64,000 nucleotides of DNA from Gammaproteobacteria bacterium (GCA_018819175.1 JAHJQQ010000002.1:28600-92599); one strand, 5' to 3'; positions 54,084 through 63,668 are shown, numbered from the stretch's first letter. Notes: generated by a model from the letters alone, not told the origin. Program-made: numbers and translations.

Positions 54084-55151
54084 TCAGGCGAATGCGGCCT
54101 GTACGGCTGGATGACACAAGGTCCCCGCTTCGACATTGATGCCTTTCACCAGCGCCGCATTCTGACGCCAGGCGCTGCCTCCGGCCAGTTGCAGCACATA
54201 GGGTAAAACCGCCGCCGACAGGGCCTGAGACGCGCTGTGGGGTACTGCCCCCGGCATATTCGTCACACAGAAGTGCAGAACACCACCAACGTCATAGGTG
54301 GGAGCGGCATAGGTTGTCGGCCGAGTTGTTTCAATGCAGCCCCCCTGATCGACGGAAATATCCACGATGACACTGCCCGGAGACATGCTGCGTACTTGAG
54401 CAGCGCTGACCACATGCGTCGCCTTGGCACCGGGGATCAGTACGGCACCCACCAGCAGATCGGCCTCACGCACGGCCTGTTCCAGTGCATCGGCATAGGG
54501 ATACAGCGCGGTCACATTAGAGCCCAGCGCCCGCATCACTTCCAACCGGTCGCGCTTACGATCAAACACCGTCACCTCCGCGCCCAGGGCGGCCGCCAGC
54601 GCCGCTGCGTTGCCGCCTGCCTGTCCGGCGCCAATAACGGTGACCTTGCCGCGCTCAACGCCCGGCAGGCCACCCAGCAACACGCCTTTACCGCCTTGTG
54701 GCTGATGCAACAGATGCGTGCCAACTTGAATGGCCAAGCGTCCGGCGATATCACTCATGGGCGCCAGCAGCGGCAAGGTACCGTCCTGTTCGACTGTCTC
54801 GAAGGCAATGGCCGTCAAGCCGATGGCCTGCAGGCGCTCGGTCAGTGCGCGACTCGCTGCAAGATGCAGGTAGCAGAACAAAATATGCTCAGCGCGCAAT
54901 AAACGCAGATCAGCTTCAATAGGCTCTTTGACCTTGACGATGAACTCGGCCTTGGCATAAAGCTGCTCAGCGTCTGGCACTACTGTGACGCCAAGGGCGC
55001 TGTAGGCCGCATCGGGATAGCCCGATTTCAGGCCAGCGCCTTGCTCGACAAACAGGCTATGACCGGCGCGCACCAGATCCGCGCAGGCGGCAGGTATCAG
55101 CCCGACCCGGCCTTCCAGTGGTTTGATTTCCTTGGGTACACCAATACGCAT
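54084..55151 (-). CDS. ald: alanine dehydrogenase
   Basis: A 355-residue NAD-dependent enzyme converting L-alanine and pyruvate. It opens with MRIGVPKEIKPLEGRVGLIP, typical of Ald and PntA. The NAD-binding loop is VIGAGQAGGNAAALAAALGA, and the substrate-side motif lies in LFCYLHLAASRALTERL. Slightly shorter than the usual 370 residues. A monocistronic gene, divergent from trxB. Confidence 0.95.
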   Translation of the reverse strand: MRIGVPKEIKPLEGRVGLIPAACADLVRAGHSLFVEQGAGLKSGYPDAAYSALGVTVVPDAEQLYAKAEFIVKVKEPIEADLRLLRAEHILFCYLHLAASRALTERLQAIGLTAIAFETVEQDGTLPLLAPMSDIAGRLAIQVGTHLLHQPQGGKGVLLGGLPGVERGKVTVIGAGQAGGNAAALAAALGAEVTVFDRKRDRLEVMRALGSNVTALYPYADALEQAVREADLLVGAVLIPGAKATHVVSAAQVRSMSPGSVIVDISVDQGGCIETTRPTTYAAPTYDVGGVLHFCVTNMPGAVPHSASQALSAAVLPYVLQLAGGSAWRQNAALVKGINVEAGTLCHPAVQAAFA

Positions 55152-55322
55152 GCCTGCTCCTTTACCCCTGTTACCAAAGCCCTTAGGATACCCACGCTGC
55201 CGGAGGCGCCCCGGGGTCCATCAGCGGCCCATCAGCCCGCTTCAAAAGCCGCACCCAACCATTTGTTATCACTGTGATTTATATAGGGGCCATCACCCCT
55301 GTGCACGTCGGAGCCATTATAC

Positions 55323-56288
55323 ATGAGCACACCCAAGCACTGTCGCCTGCTGATACTCGGGTCAGGCCCGGCCGGCTATACCGCCGCCATTTATGCCGCA
55401 CGCGCAAACCTGAAGCCGGTCCTGGTCACCGGCCTGGAACAGGGCGGCCAGCTGATGACCACCACCGAGGTCGAGAACTGGCCCGGCGGTACGCACGATT
55501 TGCAGGGGCCGCAGCTGATGGAGGCCATGCGTGAACACACCGCCCGCTTCGACTGCGAGATCATCTTCGATCACATTCACACCGTGGATATCAAAAATCG
55601 CCCGTTCACGCTGACGGGCGATTCCGGCGTATACACCTGCGATGGCCTGATTATCGCCACAGGCGCCTCGGCGCAGTATCTGGGTCTGCCCTCCGAAGAA
55701 GCCTTCAAGGGCAAAGGCGTATCCGCCTGCGCGACCTGCGATGGTTTCTTCTACCGCGGCCAGAAGGTTGCCGTGATCGGTGGCGGCAACACCGCTGTTG
55801 AAGAGGCACTCTATCTGTCCAACATCGCCGAGCATGTGACCGTCGTGCATCGCCGTGATGCCTTGCGTTCTGAAAAGATTCTGCAAGATCGCCTGTTCAA
55901 GAAAGTCGAGGAAGGCAAGGTCAGCATTGAATGGAATCATGTGCTGGACGAGGTATTGGGCGACAAGACCGGTGTGACCGGCATGCGCATCAAACACGTT
56001 AAAGAGGGTACGACGAAGGATGTTGACCTGATGGGCGTGTTCATCGCCATCGGCCATAAACCCAACACCCAGATCTTCGATGGGCAGCTCGACATGGCGC
56101 ATGGCTACATCCGTGTGAAAAGCGGCAATGATGGCGACGCCACCGCCACCAGTGTGCCCGGTGTATTCGCCGCCGGCGATGTTGCCGACCATATCTACCG
56201 TCAAGCCATCACCTCGGCCGGCTCCGGCTGTATGGCAGCCCTGGATGCGGAACGCTACCTCGATGCACTCGCCGAAAAGAAAGCTTAA
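55323..56288 (+). CDS. trxB: thioredoxin-disulfide reductase
   Basis: A 321-residue FAD/NADPH enzyme. FAD loop ILGSGPAGYTAAIYAARANL; active-site CATC in SACATCDGFFYRGQ; NADPH loop VAVIGGGNTAVEEALYLS; terminal FAD motif GVFAAGDVADHIYRQAITSA. It keeps thioredoxin reduced. Full length. Followed after 15 bases by a GNAT-type gene. Confidence 0.98.
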   Translation: MSTPKHCRLLILGSGPAGYTAAIYAARANLKPVLVTGLEQGGQLMTTTEVENWPGGTHDLQGPQLMEAMREHTARFDCEIIFDHIHTVDIKNRPFTLTGDSGVYTCDGLIIATGASAQYLGLPSEEAFKGKGVSACATCDGFFYRGQKVAVIGGGNTAVEEALYLSNIAEHVTVVHRRDALRSEKILQDRLFKKVEEGKVSIEWNHVLDEVLGDKTGVTGMRIKHVKEGTTKDVDLMGVFIAIGHKPNTQIFDGQLDMAHGYIRVKSGNDGDATATSVPGVFAAGDVADHIYRQAITSAGSGCMAALDAERYLDALAEKKA

Positions 56289-56303
56289 ATCGCACATGCC
56301 GCG

Positions 56304-57473
56304 TTGAATGCCATGCAACTGCGCATCGTCGATAACCTCGACGCCATCCCGGCCAAGGACTGGAACGTCCTGGCCGGAGACAGTAATCCGTTTCTCGCCC
56401 ATGAATTCCTGAGCGCACTGGAACATCACCAGTGCGTCGGCGAGAAATACGGCTGGCTGCCGCGACATATTGTCGTCTATCAAAATGATCTTCTGGTGGG
56501 CGCCGTTCCACTTTATCTCAAGGACAATTCCTACGGCGAGCTGGTGTTTGATTGGGCTTGGGCGGATGCCTATCAACGCGCTGGGCTGCGTTACTACCCC
56601 AAGGCCGTCGTCGCTATTCCCTACACACCCGCGACTGGCCCGCGCTTGCTGCTGCATCCAAGTGCGGATGCGGAACAGGTCAGTCAATTATTGATTGATG
56701 CCGCACTCGAATTAAGTCACGAACTGGAATTGTCGTCCCTACATTGGTTGTTCCCTAATGCCACCGACACCGCCCGCTTGCAGGCGCGAGGTTTCCTGCT
56801 ACGCAAGGGTGTGCAGTTCCATTGGCAGAATCACGCCTACCGCGACTTCGATGATTTCCTGGCGCGTTTCACCGCCCAGAAGCGCAAGAAGCTCAAACGC
56901 GAACGCCGTCGCGTTGTGGAACAGGGTATCGAGCTGCGCACGATTCACGGCCATGAGGCCAGTGAACAGGAATGGGAAATCGCGCACCGGTTCTATGCCT
57001 CCACCTTCGACCGCAAATCCGGTACCGCCACGCTGAGCCTGGGATTTTTTCGCGAGATCGGCCGGACCATGGGGGACCGGGTGGTGCTGGTTTTTGCCTA
57101 CGACAAGGGCCGGCCGGTCGCCTGCGCCATCAATCTGCGCGGCCGTGACGCCCTGTACGGCCGCCATTGGGGCTGTAATGCGGAATATCACAGCCTGCAC
57201 TTCGAGGCCTGCTACTATCAGGGTATCGAGTATTGCATCCGCCAGGGGCTGCAGTTGTTCGAACCCGGCGCCCAGGGGGAACACAAGATCAGTCGCGGTT
57301 TTCTACCGACCACCACCTGGTCGGCACACTGGATTGCCAATCCGCAATTCCGCACCGCGATCGCTGACTATCTGCAACGTGAGGAGCGCGCCATGGTCGA
57401 TTACGCTGATGAACTCTGCGAGCACAGTCCTTATCGTGCCGACGCCTTTGCAAGTGCATCAGACTCCCCATGA
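56304..57473 (+). CDS. GNAT/FemAB-like protein (DUF482 family)
   Basis: A 389-residue acyltransferase-fold protein of the DUF482 type, often placed in the FemAB/GNAT clan. Blocks: PFLAHEFLSALEHHQCVGE, LPRHIVVYQNDLLVGAVPLY, KKLKRERRRVVEQGIELRTI and EGEHKISRGFLP-like near the C-terminus (GAQGEHKISRGFLPTTTWSA). Its substrate is not established. It overlaps aat by 4 bases, so the two are co-translated. The first Met pair (56304, 56313) leaves the start slightly uncertain. Confidence 0.85.
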   Translation: MNAMQLRIVDNLDAIPAKDWNVLAGDSNPFLAHEFLSALEHHQCVGEKYGWLPRHIVVYQNDLLVGAVPLYLKDNSYGELVFDWAWADAYQRAGLRYYPKAVVAIPYTPATGPRLLLHPSADAEQVSQLLIDAALELSHELELSSLHWLFPNATDTARLQARGFLLRKGVQFHWQNHAYRDFDDFLARFTAQKRKKLKRERRRVVEQGIELRTIHGHEASEQEWEIAHRFYASTFDRKSGTATLSLGFFREIGRTMGDRVVLVFAYDKGRPVACAINLRGRDALYGRHWGCNAEYHSLHFEACYYQGIEYCIRQGLQLFEPGAQGEHKISRGFLPTTTWSAHWIANPQFRTAIADYLQREERAMVDYADELCEHSPYRADAFASASDSP

Positions 57474-58192
57474 GCGGACAGGCCCCCTATTGGCTCGACC
57501 CTAACGATCCCCAGGCCCCCTTTCCGCCAGTGGACATGGCCTTGCGGAATCCGGATGGGCTGCTTGCCCTGGGTGGGGATCTCGCGCCTGAACGCCTGCT
57601 GCGCGCCTACCGCCAGGGTATCTTCCCTTGGTACAGCGCCGGGCAACCGATTCTGTGGTGGTCACCCGATCCACGCATGGTCCTGCGGCCAAGCGAGCTG
57701 AAACTATCCCGAAGCCTGCGCAAAACGCTGCGTAAGGGGTTGTTCACCATCACCCTGGATCAGGATTTCAACGCGGTCACCGCAGGGTGTGCGGAACCCC
57801 GACATGATGGGCGCGGCACCTGGCTATCGCCGGAAATGCGACGCGCTTACGGGCAGCTTCACCGCTTGGGATATGCCCATTCGGTCGAGGCTTGGCAGGG
57901 CGAGCATCTGGTTGGTGGTCTGTACGGCGTCGCGCTCGGCAGAGTGTTTTTCGGCGAATCCATGTTTGCACGTGTTACCGACGCCTCCAAAGTGGCATTT
58001 GTCCATCTGGTCCGGCAACTCGCACGCTGGGATTTTGAGTTGATAGATTGCCAAGTACATACCAACCATCTGGCCAGTTTAGGGGCAACTGCCATGAGGC
58101 GGCGTGCCTTTACCGATCAGCTCGCTCAGTTTTGCTCGGCCTCCAGCCATTCCGGAGCCTGGCTACTCGCCCCGGACCTTGCCGCAGAGTAG
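57470..58192 (+). CDS. aat: leucyl/phenylalanyl-tRNA-protein transferase
   Basis: A 240-residue Aat enzyme, which adds Leu or Phe to proteins with N-terminal Lys or Arg, marking them for ClpS-ClpAP. The family core is visible: GLLALGGDLAPERLLRAYRQ, GIFPWYSAGQPILWWSPDPR, and HSVEAWQGEHLVGGLYGVALG with RVFFGESMFAR. It is 78 bp ahead of ate. Together with clpA and clpS at 60-63 kb it forms a near-complete N-degron set. Confidence 0.96.
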   Translation: MSGQAPYWLDPNDPQAPFPPVDMALRNPDGLLALGGDLAPERLLRAYRQGIFPWYSAGQPILWWSPDPRMVLRPSELKLSRSLRKTLRKGLFTITLDQDFNAVTAGCAEPRHDGRGTWLSPEMRRAYGQLHRLGYAHSVEAWQGEHLVGGLYGVALGRVFFGESMFARVTDASKVAFVHLVRQLARWDFELIDCQVHTNHLASLGATAMRRRAFTDQLAQFCSASSHSGAWLLAPDLAAE

Positions 58193-58266
58193 TGGGTCCT
58201 GCTGATGCTTCTTGCAGACTGATTCAGCGACCTGGCTAGCCTCCATTCATCAGGTATATTTGTGCC

Positions 58267-58971
58267 ATGAATGCACCCCGCCATCTCCAGTTCTTCGCGA
58301 CACCACCGCACCCCTGCCCCTATCTGCCGGAGCAGGAAGCCATCAGTCTCTTTGCTGAACCCTCGCTGATGGACAACAGACTCTACAGCCGTTTAGCCCT
58401 GCTGGGCTTCCGGCGCAGCGGCAGCCACGTCTATCGTCCCGCCTGTGCGAAATGTCAGGCCTGCGTGCCCGTCCGCATCCCCGTCGCGGATTTTCTCCCT
58501 CAGCGCCGCGACCGCCGCTGTTTGTCCCGCAACGCCGATCTGACGTCAGATTGGGTGCTGGCCCGTTTCAGCCCGGAACACTTCCAGCTCTACAGCGATT
58601 ATTTGTCGGCGCGGCATCCGGCTGGCGGCATGGACAAACCTACGCCGGAACATTACCGTCAGTTTCTAATGGGAAACTGGAGCGACACCTGGTTCCTGGA
58701 ACTGCGTCTGGATGGCCACCTGATTGCGGTTGCGGTTGCCGACCTGCTCGCGGATGGATTATCAGCTGTGTACAGTTTCTATACCCCTGACCTGGATCAG
58801 CGCGGCCTGGGCAACTATTGCATTCTGAGGCTGATCGAGCATACCCAGGCGCGAGGATTACCTTACCTCTATCTTGGATACTGGATCCAAGACTGTACAA
58901 AAATGGCTTATAAAGGCCGTTTCCGTCCCCTCGAAACCCTGATCAATGATAGCTGGATAGCCTTGCCTTAA
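58267..58971 (+). CDS. bpt: aspartate/glutamate leucyltransferase (Bpt/Ate)
   Basis: A 234-residue ATE-family aminoacyl transferase. The N-terminal cluster is HPCPYLPEQEA with CAKCQACVPVRIPVADF. The C-terminal domain has SAVYSFYTPDLDQRGLGNYC and YLGYWIQDCTKMAYKGRFRP. In bacteria this family transfers leucine to N-terminal Asp or Glu. It precedes infA in the usual aat-bpt-infA order. Confidence 0.94.
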   Translation: MNAPRHLQFFATPPHPCPYLPEQEAISLFAEPSLMDNRLYSRLALLGFRRSGSHVYRPACAKCQACVPVRIPVADFLPQRRDRRCLSRNADLTSDWVLARFSPEHFQLYSDYLSARHPAGGMDKPTPEHYRQFLMGNWSDTWFLELRLDGHLIAVAVADLLADGLSAVYSFYTPDLDQRGLGNYCILRLIEHTQARGLPYLYLGYWIQDCTKMAYKGRFRPLETLINDSWIALP

Positions 58972-59070
58972 CGCACCGCGCAGTCTCTAAAGCAGTATTT
59001 CAGTACGGTCGCTACGCCTCTGAACCCAACGCCAACCATTGCGGCCGGGGAAATTCGGAGGCAAAACCCT

Positions 59071-59301
59071 ATGTTGAGCTTCATTTATCGTCTGGCCACG
59101 TAATTCGAGCAGCGCCATCAGATCCGTCCCAACCTGCTTTATCTGCATCCAGACCACGTCAGTCAGCTGCGGGAGTCCTTCTCAGACCCTGCAAATCTAG
59201 CTCAGATCCTCCAGATGCTGCAGATGGAGTTGATAATCGACCGAGAGGTCGTGCATCCCCATGTGGGCTGGGGCCCGGCGCTAACCCGTCGGGCAGGCTG
59301 A
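59071..59301 (+). pseudogene. small conserved-type ORF interrupted by an in-frame TAA
   Basis: From an ATG at 59071 (GGAGG at 59057-59061) the frame runs MLSFIYRLAT, then TAA at 59101-59103, then FEQRHQIRPNLLYLHPDHVS and on to HPHVGWGPALTRRAG before TGA (59299-59301). Removing the single TAA (GAA to TAA is one change) gives a clean 76-codon reading frame with normal composition. I recognise it as a small gammaproteobacterial family of unknown function. It is probably a recent nonsense pseudogene, or a sequencing error. The remaining part of 58972-59394 has no gene. Confidence 0.72.
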
Positions 59302-59332
59302 TCCACTGCAATATTTACCTTACTCGAAGGCA

Positions 59333-59362
59333 TTCCGGAATCCAGACTCTTTCGGCTATAAT
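59333..59362 (+). promoter_or_regulatory. probable infA promoter
   Basis: A consensus -10 TATAAT is at 59357-59362, 33 bases before the infA ATG. A poor -35 (TTCCGG) lies about 18 bases upstream. The exact -10 and distance to the gene favour a functional promoter. Confidence 0.5.
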
Positions 59363-59394
59363 GGTCGGATCATTCCACTACCATTAGGTTATAC

Positions 59395-59613
59395 ATGTCG
59401 AAGGAAGACCAGATTGAGATGCAGGGCAAGGTTGTAGATACCCTGCCTAATACGATGTTCCGCGTTGAATTGGAAAACGGACACGTTGTCACTGCGCATA
59501 TCTCCGGGAAGATGCGCAAGCATTACATTCGAATCCTCACCGGTGACAAAGTGACGGTTGAATTAACGCCTTACGACCTCAGCAAGGGCCGTATCACCTA
59601 CCGGGCTCGCTGA
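59395..59613 (+). CDS. infA: translation initiation factor IF-1
   Basis: A 72-residue OB-fold protein that starts MSKEDQIEMQGKVVDTLPNT and contains NGHVVTAHISGKMRKHYIRI, diagnostic of IF-1. It occupies the A site of the 30S subunit during initiation. Full length, standard aat-bpt-infA neighbourhood. Confidence 0.98.
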   Translation: MSKEDQIEMQGKVVDTLPNTMFRVELENGHVVTAHISGKMRKHYIRILTGDKVTVELTPYDLSKGRITYRAR

Positions 59614-59700
59614 TCATTCAGCTTCAATCACTTCTTGTTCTTTCGGCCATTAGCCGAAACCCCAAACCTCCGCTGACCGTTCGATGCATGCGCGCATGGC

Positions 59701-59728
59701 TTGACAAGCAACAGTACCCATCTATTGT
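59701..59728 (+). promoter_or_regulatory. probable sigma-70 promoter before the CBS gene
   Basis: TTGACA (59701-59706) and TATTGT (59723-59728) are separated by 16 bp, a good sigma-70 match. It lies 120 bases before the ATG at 59848, leaving a leader with no other clear feature. Confidence 0.55.
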
Positions 59729-59847
59729 TTAAGCTGGATTCACCCTCTGCAAGACTCTGCATCCGCTGCTGATTTTGCACCCTTAAACTGCGCAAACTTC
59801 ACCCAAGATGCAGACTGCACTCCAATGATGACGATGGAGGAAGAGTC

Positions 59848-60306
59848 ATGAATGTACGGGACATAATGGCGAAAACCGTCAGTTGCTGTAGCCCACAGGA
59901 TGATCTTGAATCTGTCGCATTGCAGATGATGGACAACGACTGCGGATCAATCCCAATCACAAATGAGCATGGTCAACCCATCGGTATGATCACGGACCGT
60001 GATATCGCCATTGCGGCTGCGGCGCGTCACAAGGCGTTGTGGCAACTCATGGCACAGGATTTTCTGACTGACATGCCGATTTCGGTTTGCAGCGTCGATG
60101 AGGATATCCGTTCTGCACTCGCGACGATGCAGCATGCCCGTGTTCACCGCTTGCCTGTCGTAAACGGACAGGGTGAAGTGCTCGGAATGCTGTCAATGGA
60201 TGATGTGGTCAGTTGCGCGGAACGTGGCGTACGCGGTTTGGGCGCGCCTGAATTATCCTACGACGATGCGCTCATGGCATTGAAAGCTATCTGCAAACAT
60301 CACTGA
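59848..60306 (+). CDS. tandem CBS-domain protein
   Basis: A 152-residue protein consisting of two CBS motifs: DIMAKTVSCCSPQDDLESVA with GMITDRDIAIAAAARH, then FLTDMPISVCSVDEDIRSAL with GEVLGMLSMDDVVSCAERG. Such modules bind adenine nucleotides and act as regulatory sensors. GGAGGAAGAG precedes the ATG. No enzyme domain attached. A hairpin lies between it and convergent clpA. Confidence 0.92.
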   Translation: MNVRDIMAKTVSCCSPQDDLESVALQMMDNDCGSIPITNEHGQPIGMITDRDIAIAAAARHKALWQLMAQDFLTDMPISVCSVDEDIRSALATMQHARVHRLPVVNGQGEVLGMLSMDDVVSCAERGVRGLGAPELSYDDALMALKAICKHH

Positions 60307-60330
60307 GATAGCCAGTACATCAGAATCAGT

Positions 60331-60357
60331 TTCCCGGCAGGCACATCCTGCCGGGAA
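60331..60357. terminator. hairpin between the convergent CBS and clpA genes
   Basis: TTCCCGGCAGG-cacat-CCTGCCGGGAA is an 11-bp perfect stem. There is no T-run on either side, so termination efficiency is uncertain, but position between two converging genes supports that role. Confidence 0.55.
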
Positions 60358-60362
60358 GCAAT

Positions 60363-62627
60363 TCAGGCGTTTTCCTCTTCAGTCACGATCTCGACGGCCA
60401 GTGTGTCGTCCTCGACACGCACTTCGACATGGCCTCCGCCGACCAGACGGCCGAACAGCAGTTCATCGGCCAGTGGTCGCTTGATGAATTCCTGCACCAC
60501 ACGCGCCATAGGACGTGCGCCCATCTTGGGATCGTAGCCCTTTTCTGCCAGCCACAGGCGTGCGGCCTCATCGATGTCGATGGTCACATTCCGATCGGTG
60601 AGCTGTGCTTCGAGTTCATAAATAAATTTATTGACGACCTGTGCAACCACGGTTGGCGCCAATGGCTTGAATTGAATAATGGCATCAAGCCGATTGCGGA
60701 ACTCAGGCGAGAACAGTCGTTTGATCGCCTCCATGCCATCACTGCTATTATCCTGTGCAGTGAAGCCGATGGATGGACGATCCATCTCCTGGGCACCGGC
60801 ATTCGTGGTCATAATGATAATCACACTGCGGAAATCAGCTTTGCGGCCGTTGTTATCGGTCAGTGTCCCGTGATCCATAACCTGCAATAAGAGGTTGAAC
60901 ACCTCAGGATGTGCCTTCTCAATTTCATCAAGCAGCAACACGGCGTGAGGGTGCTTGAGAATTGAATCTGTCAGCAGACCGCCCTGATCGAAACCTACAT
61001 AGCCAGGTGGCGCGCCAATAAGCCTCGAGACCGTATGCCGTTCCATATACTCGGACATATCGAAACGGATGAGTTCAATCCCCAGCGTCAGTGACAGCTG
61101 TCGGCTGACCTCTGTTTTACCAACACCGGTAGGCCCGGAAAACAGAAATGAGCCAATCGGTTTCTGTTCATTGCCTAGCCCCGAGCGTGCCATTTTGATC
61201 GCAGAGGCAAGTGCCTCAATCGGTTCATCCTGACCGAAGACCACCATTTTCAAATCACGCGACAGAGTCCGTAGTTTGTCTTTATCCGAAGAGGAAATGC
61301 TCTTGGGCGGTATGCGGGCGATCTTCGCCACTATGGATTCGATATCACCTGTACTGATGGTTTTCTTACGCTTGGACGGGGGCTGCATGCGTTGATTCGC
61401 ACCTGCCTCATCGATAACGTCGATAGCCTTATCGGGTAAATGCCGATCGTTGATATAACGCTCTGATAATTCCGCAGCCGCACGCAATGCCTTGGGCGAA
61501 TAACGAACATTATGATGATCCTCGAATACGGATTTTAGCCCTCTGAGAATCTGCACTGTTTCTTCAACGGTAGGTTCGCGCACATCGATTTTCTGGAAAC
61601 GACGTGCCAATGCCCGGTCTTTTTCAAATATGCCGCGATATTCCTGATAGGTGGTCGAACCTATACATTTGAGCTCACCGGAAGCCAACATCGGCTTGAT
61701 AAGATTTGAGGCATCCATGACACCCCCGGATGCCGCTCCAGCTCCAATAATGGTGTGGATTTCGTCGATGAAGAGTATAGAGCCGGCTTCTTTCTTCAAC
61801 TGTGAGAGCACACCTTTAAGTCGCTTTTCGAAATCACCGCGGTACTTGGTACCCGCCACAAGGGCGCCAAGATCCAGCGAATAGATTGTCGCATCCTGCA
61901 ATATTTCGGGCACTTCGCCATCGACGATCATGCGCGCCAAGCCTTCCGCAAGCGCCGTTTTACCTACCCCGGCTTCGCCAACAAACAAAGGGTTGTTCTT
62001 CCGGCGTCGGCAGAGTATCTGCACGGTGCGCTCGATCTCCTCGCGCCGTCCCACCAAGGGATCGATCTTGCCGCGTTTGGCCATTTCATTAAGATTGGTC
62101 GCAAAGCTTTCCAAGGGTTTACGCGGGCCCGCGTCTGCGCCTTCGGCCCCCTCTTCAGTGACACCTGTGGAAAGCTCGTCGTTTTGCTCACCAGCAATCT
62201 TGGAAATGCCATGAGAGATATAATTGACCACATCCAGGCGAGAGACATTCAGTTTATTGAGGAAATAAACCGCCTGTGATTCCTGCTCGCTATAAATGGC
62301 CACCAGCACATTGGCGCCGGTAACTTCCTTCTTGCCGGATGACTGCACATGGAATACAGCCCGCTGCAAAACCCGCTGAAAACCCAGGGTCGGTTGAGTT
62401 TCGCGCGAATCCTGAATCGGAAGAATAGGCGTCGTTTCATCCAAAAAACTGATGAGATCGCGTTTCAACGCCTGCATATCCGCACCGCACGCGCGCAACA
62501 CTTCGGTAGCGGCCGGGTTGTCGAGCAATGCCAAGAGCAAGTGCTCAACCGTCATAAACTCGTGGCGTTTCTCGCGCGCTTCCTTGAAAGCGAGATTGAG
62601 AGTGAATTCTAGTTCCTTGCTTAACAT
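60363..62627 (-). CDS. clpA: ATP-dependent Clp protease ATP-binding subunit ClpA
   Basis: A 754-residue Hsp100 unfoldase. The N domain (MLSKELEFTLNLAFKEARE...), AAA-1 (VGEAGVGKTALAEGLARM) and AAA-2 (SGPTGVGKTEVSRQLSL) are complete; DEIEKAHPEVFNLLLQ is the second Walker B. ATG 62627 matches the family start; 62669 adds a non-conserved stretch. With ClpP (not in window) it degrades N-degron and SsrA-tagged proteins delivered by ClpS. Confidence 0.98.
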   Translation of the reverse strand: MLSKELEFTLNLAFKEAREKRHEFMTVEHLLLALLDNPAATEVLRACGADMQALKRDLISFLDETTPILPIQDSRETQPTLGFQRVLQRAVFHVQSSGKKEVTGANVLVAIYSEQESQAVYFLNKLNVSRLDVVNYISHGISKIAGEQNDELSTGVTEEGAEGADAGPRKPLESFATNLNEMAKRGKIDPLVGRREEIERTVQILCRRRKNNPLFVGEAGVGKTALAEGLARMIVDGEVPEILQDATIYSLDLGALVAGTKYRGDFEKRLKGVLSQLKKEAGSILFIDEIHTIIGAGAASGGVMDASNLIKPMLASGELKCIGSTTYQEYRGIFEKDRALARRFQKIDVREPTVEETVQILRGLKSVFEDHHNVRYSPKALRAAAELSERYINDRHLPDKAIDVIDEAGANQRMQPPSKRKKTISTGDIESIVAKIARIPPKSISSSDKDKLRTLSRDLKMVVFGQDEPIEALASAIKMARSGLGNEQKPIGSFLFSGPTGVGKTEVSRQLSLTLGIELIRFDMSEYMERHTVSRLIGAPPGYVGFDQGGLLTDSILKHPHAVLLLDEIEKAHPEVFNLLLQVMDHGTLTDNNGRKADFRSVIIIMTTNAGAQEMDRPSIGFTAQDNSSDGMEAIKRLFSPEFRNRLDAIIQFKPLAPTVVAQVVNKFIYELEAQLTDRNVTIDIDEAARLWLAEKGYDPKMGARPMARVVQEFIKRPLADELLFGRLVGGGHVEVRVEDDTLAVEIVTEEENA

Positions 62628-62732
62628 AGGACCTACCTCACATGCCCACAAATAAGGGCATTGAAACAACTAAAATCAGAAGATGCATGCTCACTACATC
62701 ATTGTGAAACATCGAAGTAGTCAAAACAATTT

Positions 62733-63056
62733 CTACGCCTCTTCCAACGTGCATAGCAAGGGATGCTGATTACGTTGTGAGAATTCATTGACCTGCGCAA
62801 CCTTGGTTTCGGCTATGTCGCGTGTAAAGACACCACAGACCCCTTTACCACGAGTATGCACATGTAGCATAACTTGGGTCGCTTTCTCACGATTCAAGCC
62901 GAAAATCGTTTCCAGAACCTGCACAACAAACTCCATCGGCGTGTAATCGTCGTTGAGCAGGATAACTTTGTAGAGCGGCGGCGGCTTAAGCTTGGGTTTC
63001 GCCTCTTGTACGGCGAGCCCGCCATCATCACCGCGCTTGGTAAATTCCTCTGTCAT
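62733..63056 (-). CDS. clpS: Clp protease adaptor protein ClpS
   Basis: A 107-residue adaptor. The N-end binding pocket region PPLYKVILLNDDYTPMEFVV contains the conserved Asn-Asp-Asp, and ATQVMLHVHTRGKGVCGVFT follows. It delivers substrates with N-terminal Leu, Phe, Tyr or Trp to ClpA. Usual order clpS then clpA, here with 106 bp between. Confidence 0.97.
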   Translation of the reverse strand: MTEEFTKRGDDGGLAVQEAKPKLKPPPLYKVILLNDDYTPMEFVVQVLETIFGLNREKATQVMLHVHTRGKGVCGVFTRDIAETKVAQVNEFSQRNQHPLLCTLEEA

Positions 63057-63397
63057 ATCTCAAATCTTAACTGATCCGTGCATCTGTATCGCTGTGAGCT
63101 GTAAATATAACCAGTCTCAGTTTAACAGCTAACGCCGGCATATAGCTTATCGGGCGAAATTTGGGACGCCTGAACTCCCACTCGGGGCTAGAGCCCGCAC
63201 CAACCGGCAACTGACCGTCAAAGCCCCTGAATACTTGACTATTTTACTCTGCTGGATAAAAGTTGTAACCGGCAAGCTAAAAAATACGCCACCAAAAGGA
63301 GGAGGATGCCGGCCTCATCCCTTGCAAATGGGATGCTGGTATCCACACAAAAACAAGCGGATCAACATAATCCGCAGTAGTAAATGAGGTAGTCGCT
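63057..63397 (+). promoter_or_regulatory. csp upstream region: promoter and long 5' leader
   Basis: This 341-bp gap holds no gene. TTGACT (63235-63240) with TAAAAG 16 bp later is a candidate promoter, giving a leader of about 130 bases, long as usual for cold-shock genes. The leader can form CATCCC-ttgcaaat-GGGATG (63316-63335 region). The leader's regulation is inferred, not shown. Confidence 0.45.
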
Positions 63398-63607
63398 ATG
63401 TCAACGGGAACGGTCAAATGGTTCAGTAACGCCAAGGGATACGGGTTTATCTCTCCTGACGGCGGTGGTGAGGATGTATTCGCACATTTTTCCGCTATCG
63501 AAGCGGAAGGGTATCGAACATTGAAGGAAGGCCAGAAGGTCGAGTTTGATGTCAACGAAGGACCCAAAGGTCTTCAGGCATCACGAATTCGCGCCTCGGC
63601 TGAATAG
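63398..63607 (+). CDS. cold-shock domain protein
   Basis: A 69-residue CspA-family protein. RNP-1 is KGYGFISPD and RNP-2 is VFAHFSAI, both complete; the opening STGTVKWFSNAK is standard. It binds single-stranded RNA/DNA as a chaperone. The ATG at 63398 follows GAGGTAG. Full length. Confidence 0.97.
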   Translation: MSTGTVKWFSNAKGYGFISPDGGGEDVFAHFSAIEAEGYRTLKEGQKVEFDVNEGPKGLQASRIRASAE

Positions 63608-63637
63608 TACCCCTCTACATCACTCTGTGCGTGAAAG

Positions 63638-63668
63638 CCATCCTCATGGTGTCAACCCATGAGGATGG
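63638..63668 (+). terminator. hairpin after the cold-shock gene
   Basis: CCATCCTCATGG-tgtcaac-CCATGAGGATGG is a 12-bp perfect stem 30 bases after the stop. The T-tract is absent (GTGTGC follows), so it may be a 3'-end stabiliser or a weak terminator. 63669-63808 shows nothing else. Confidence 0.55.
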
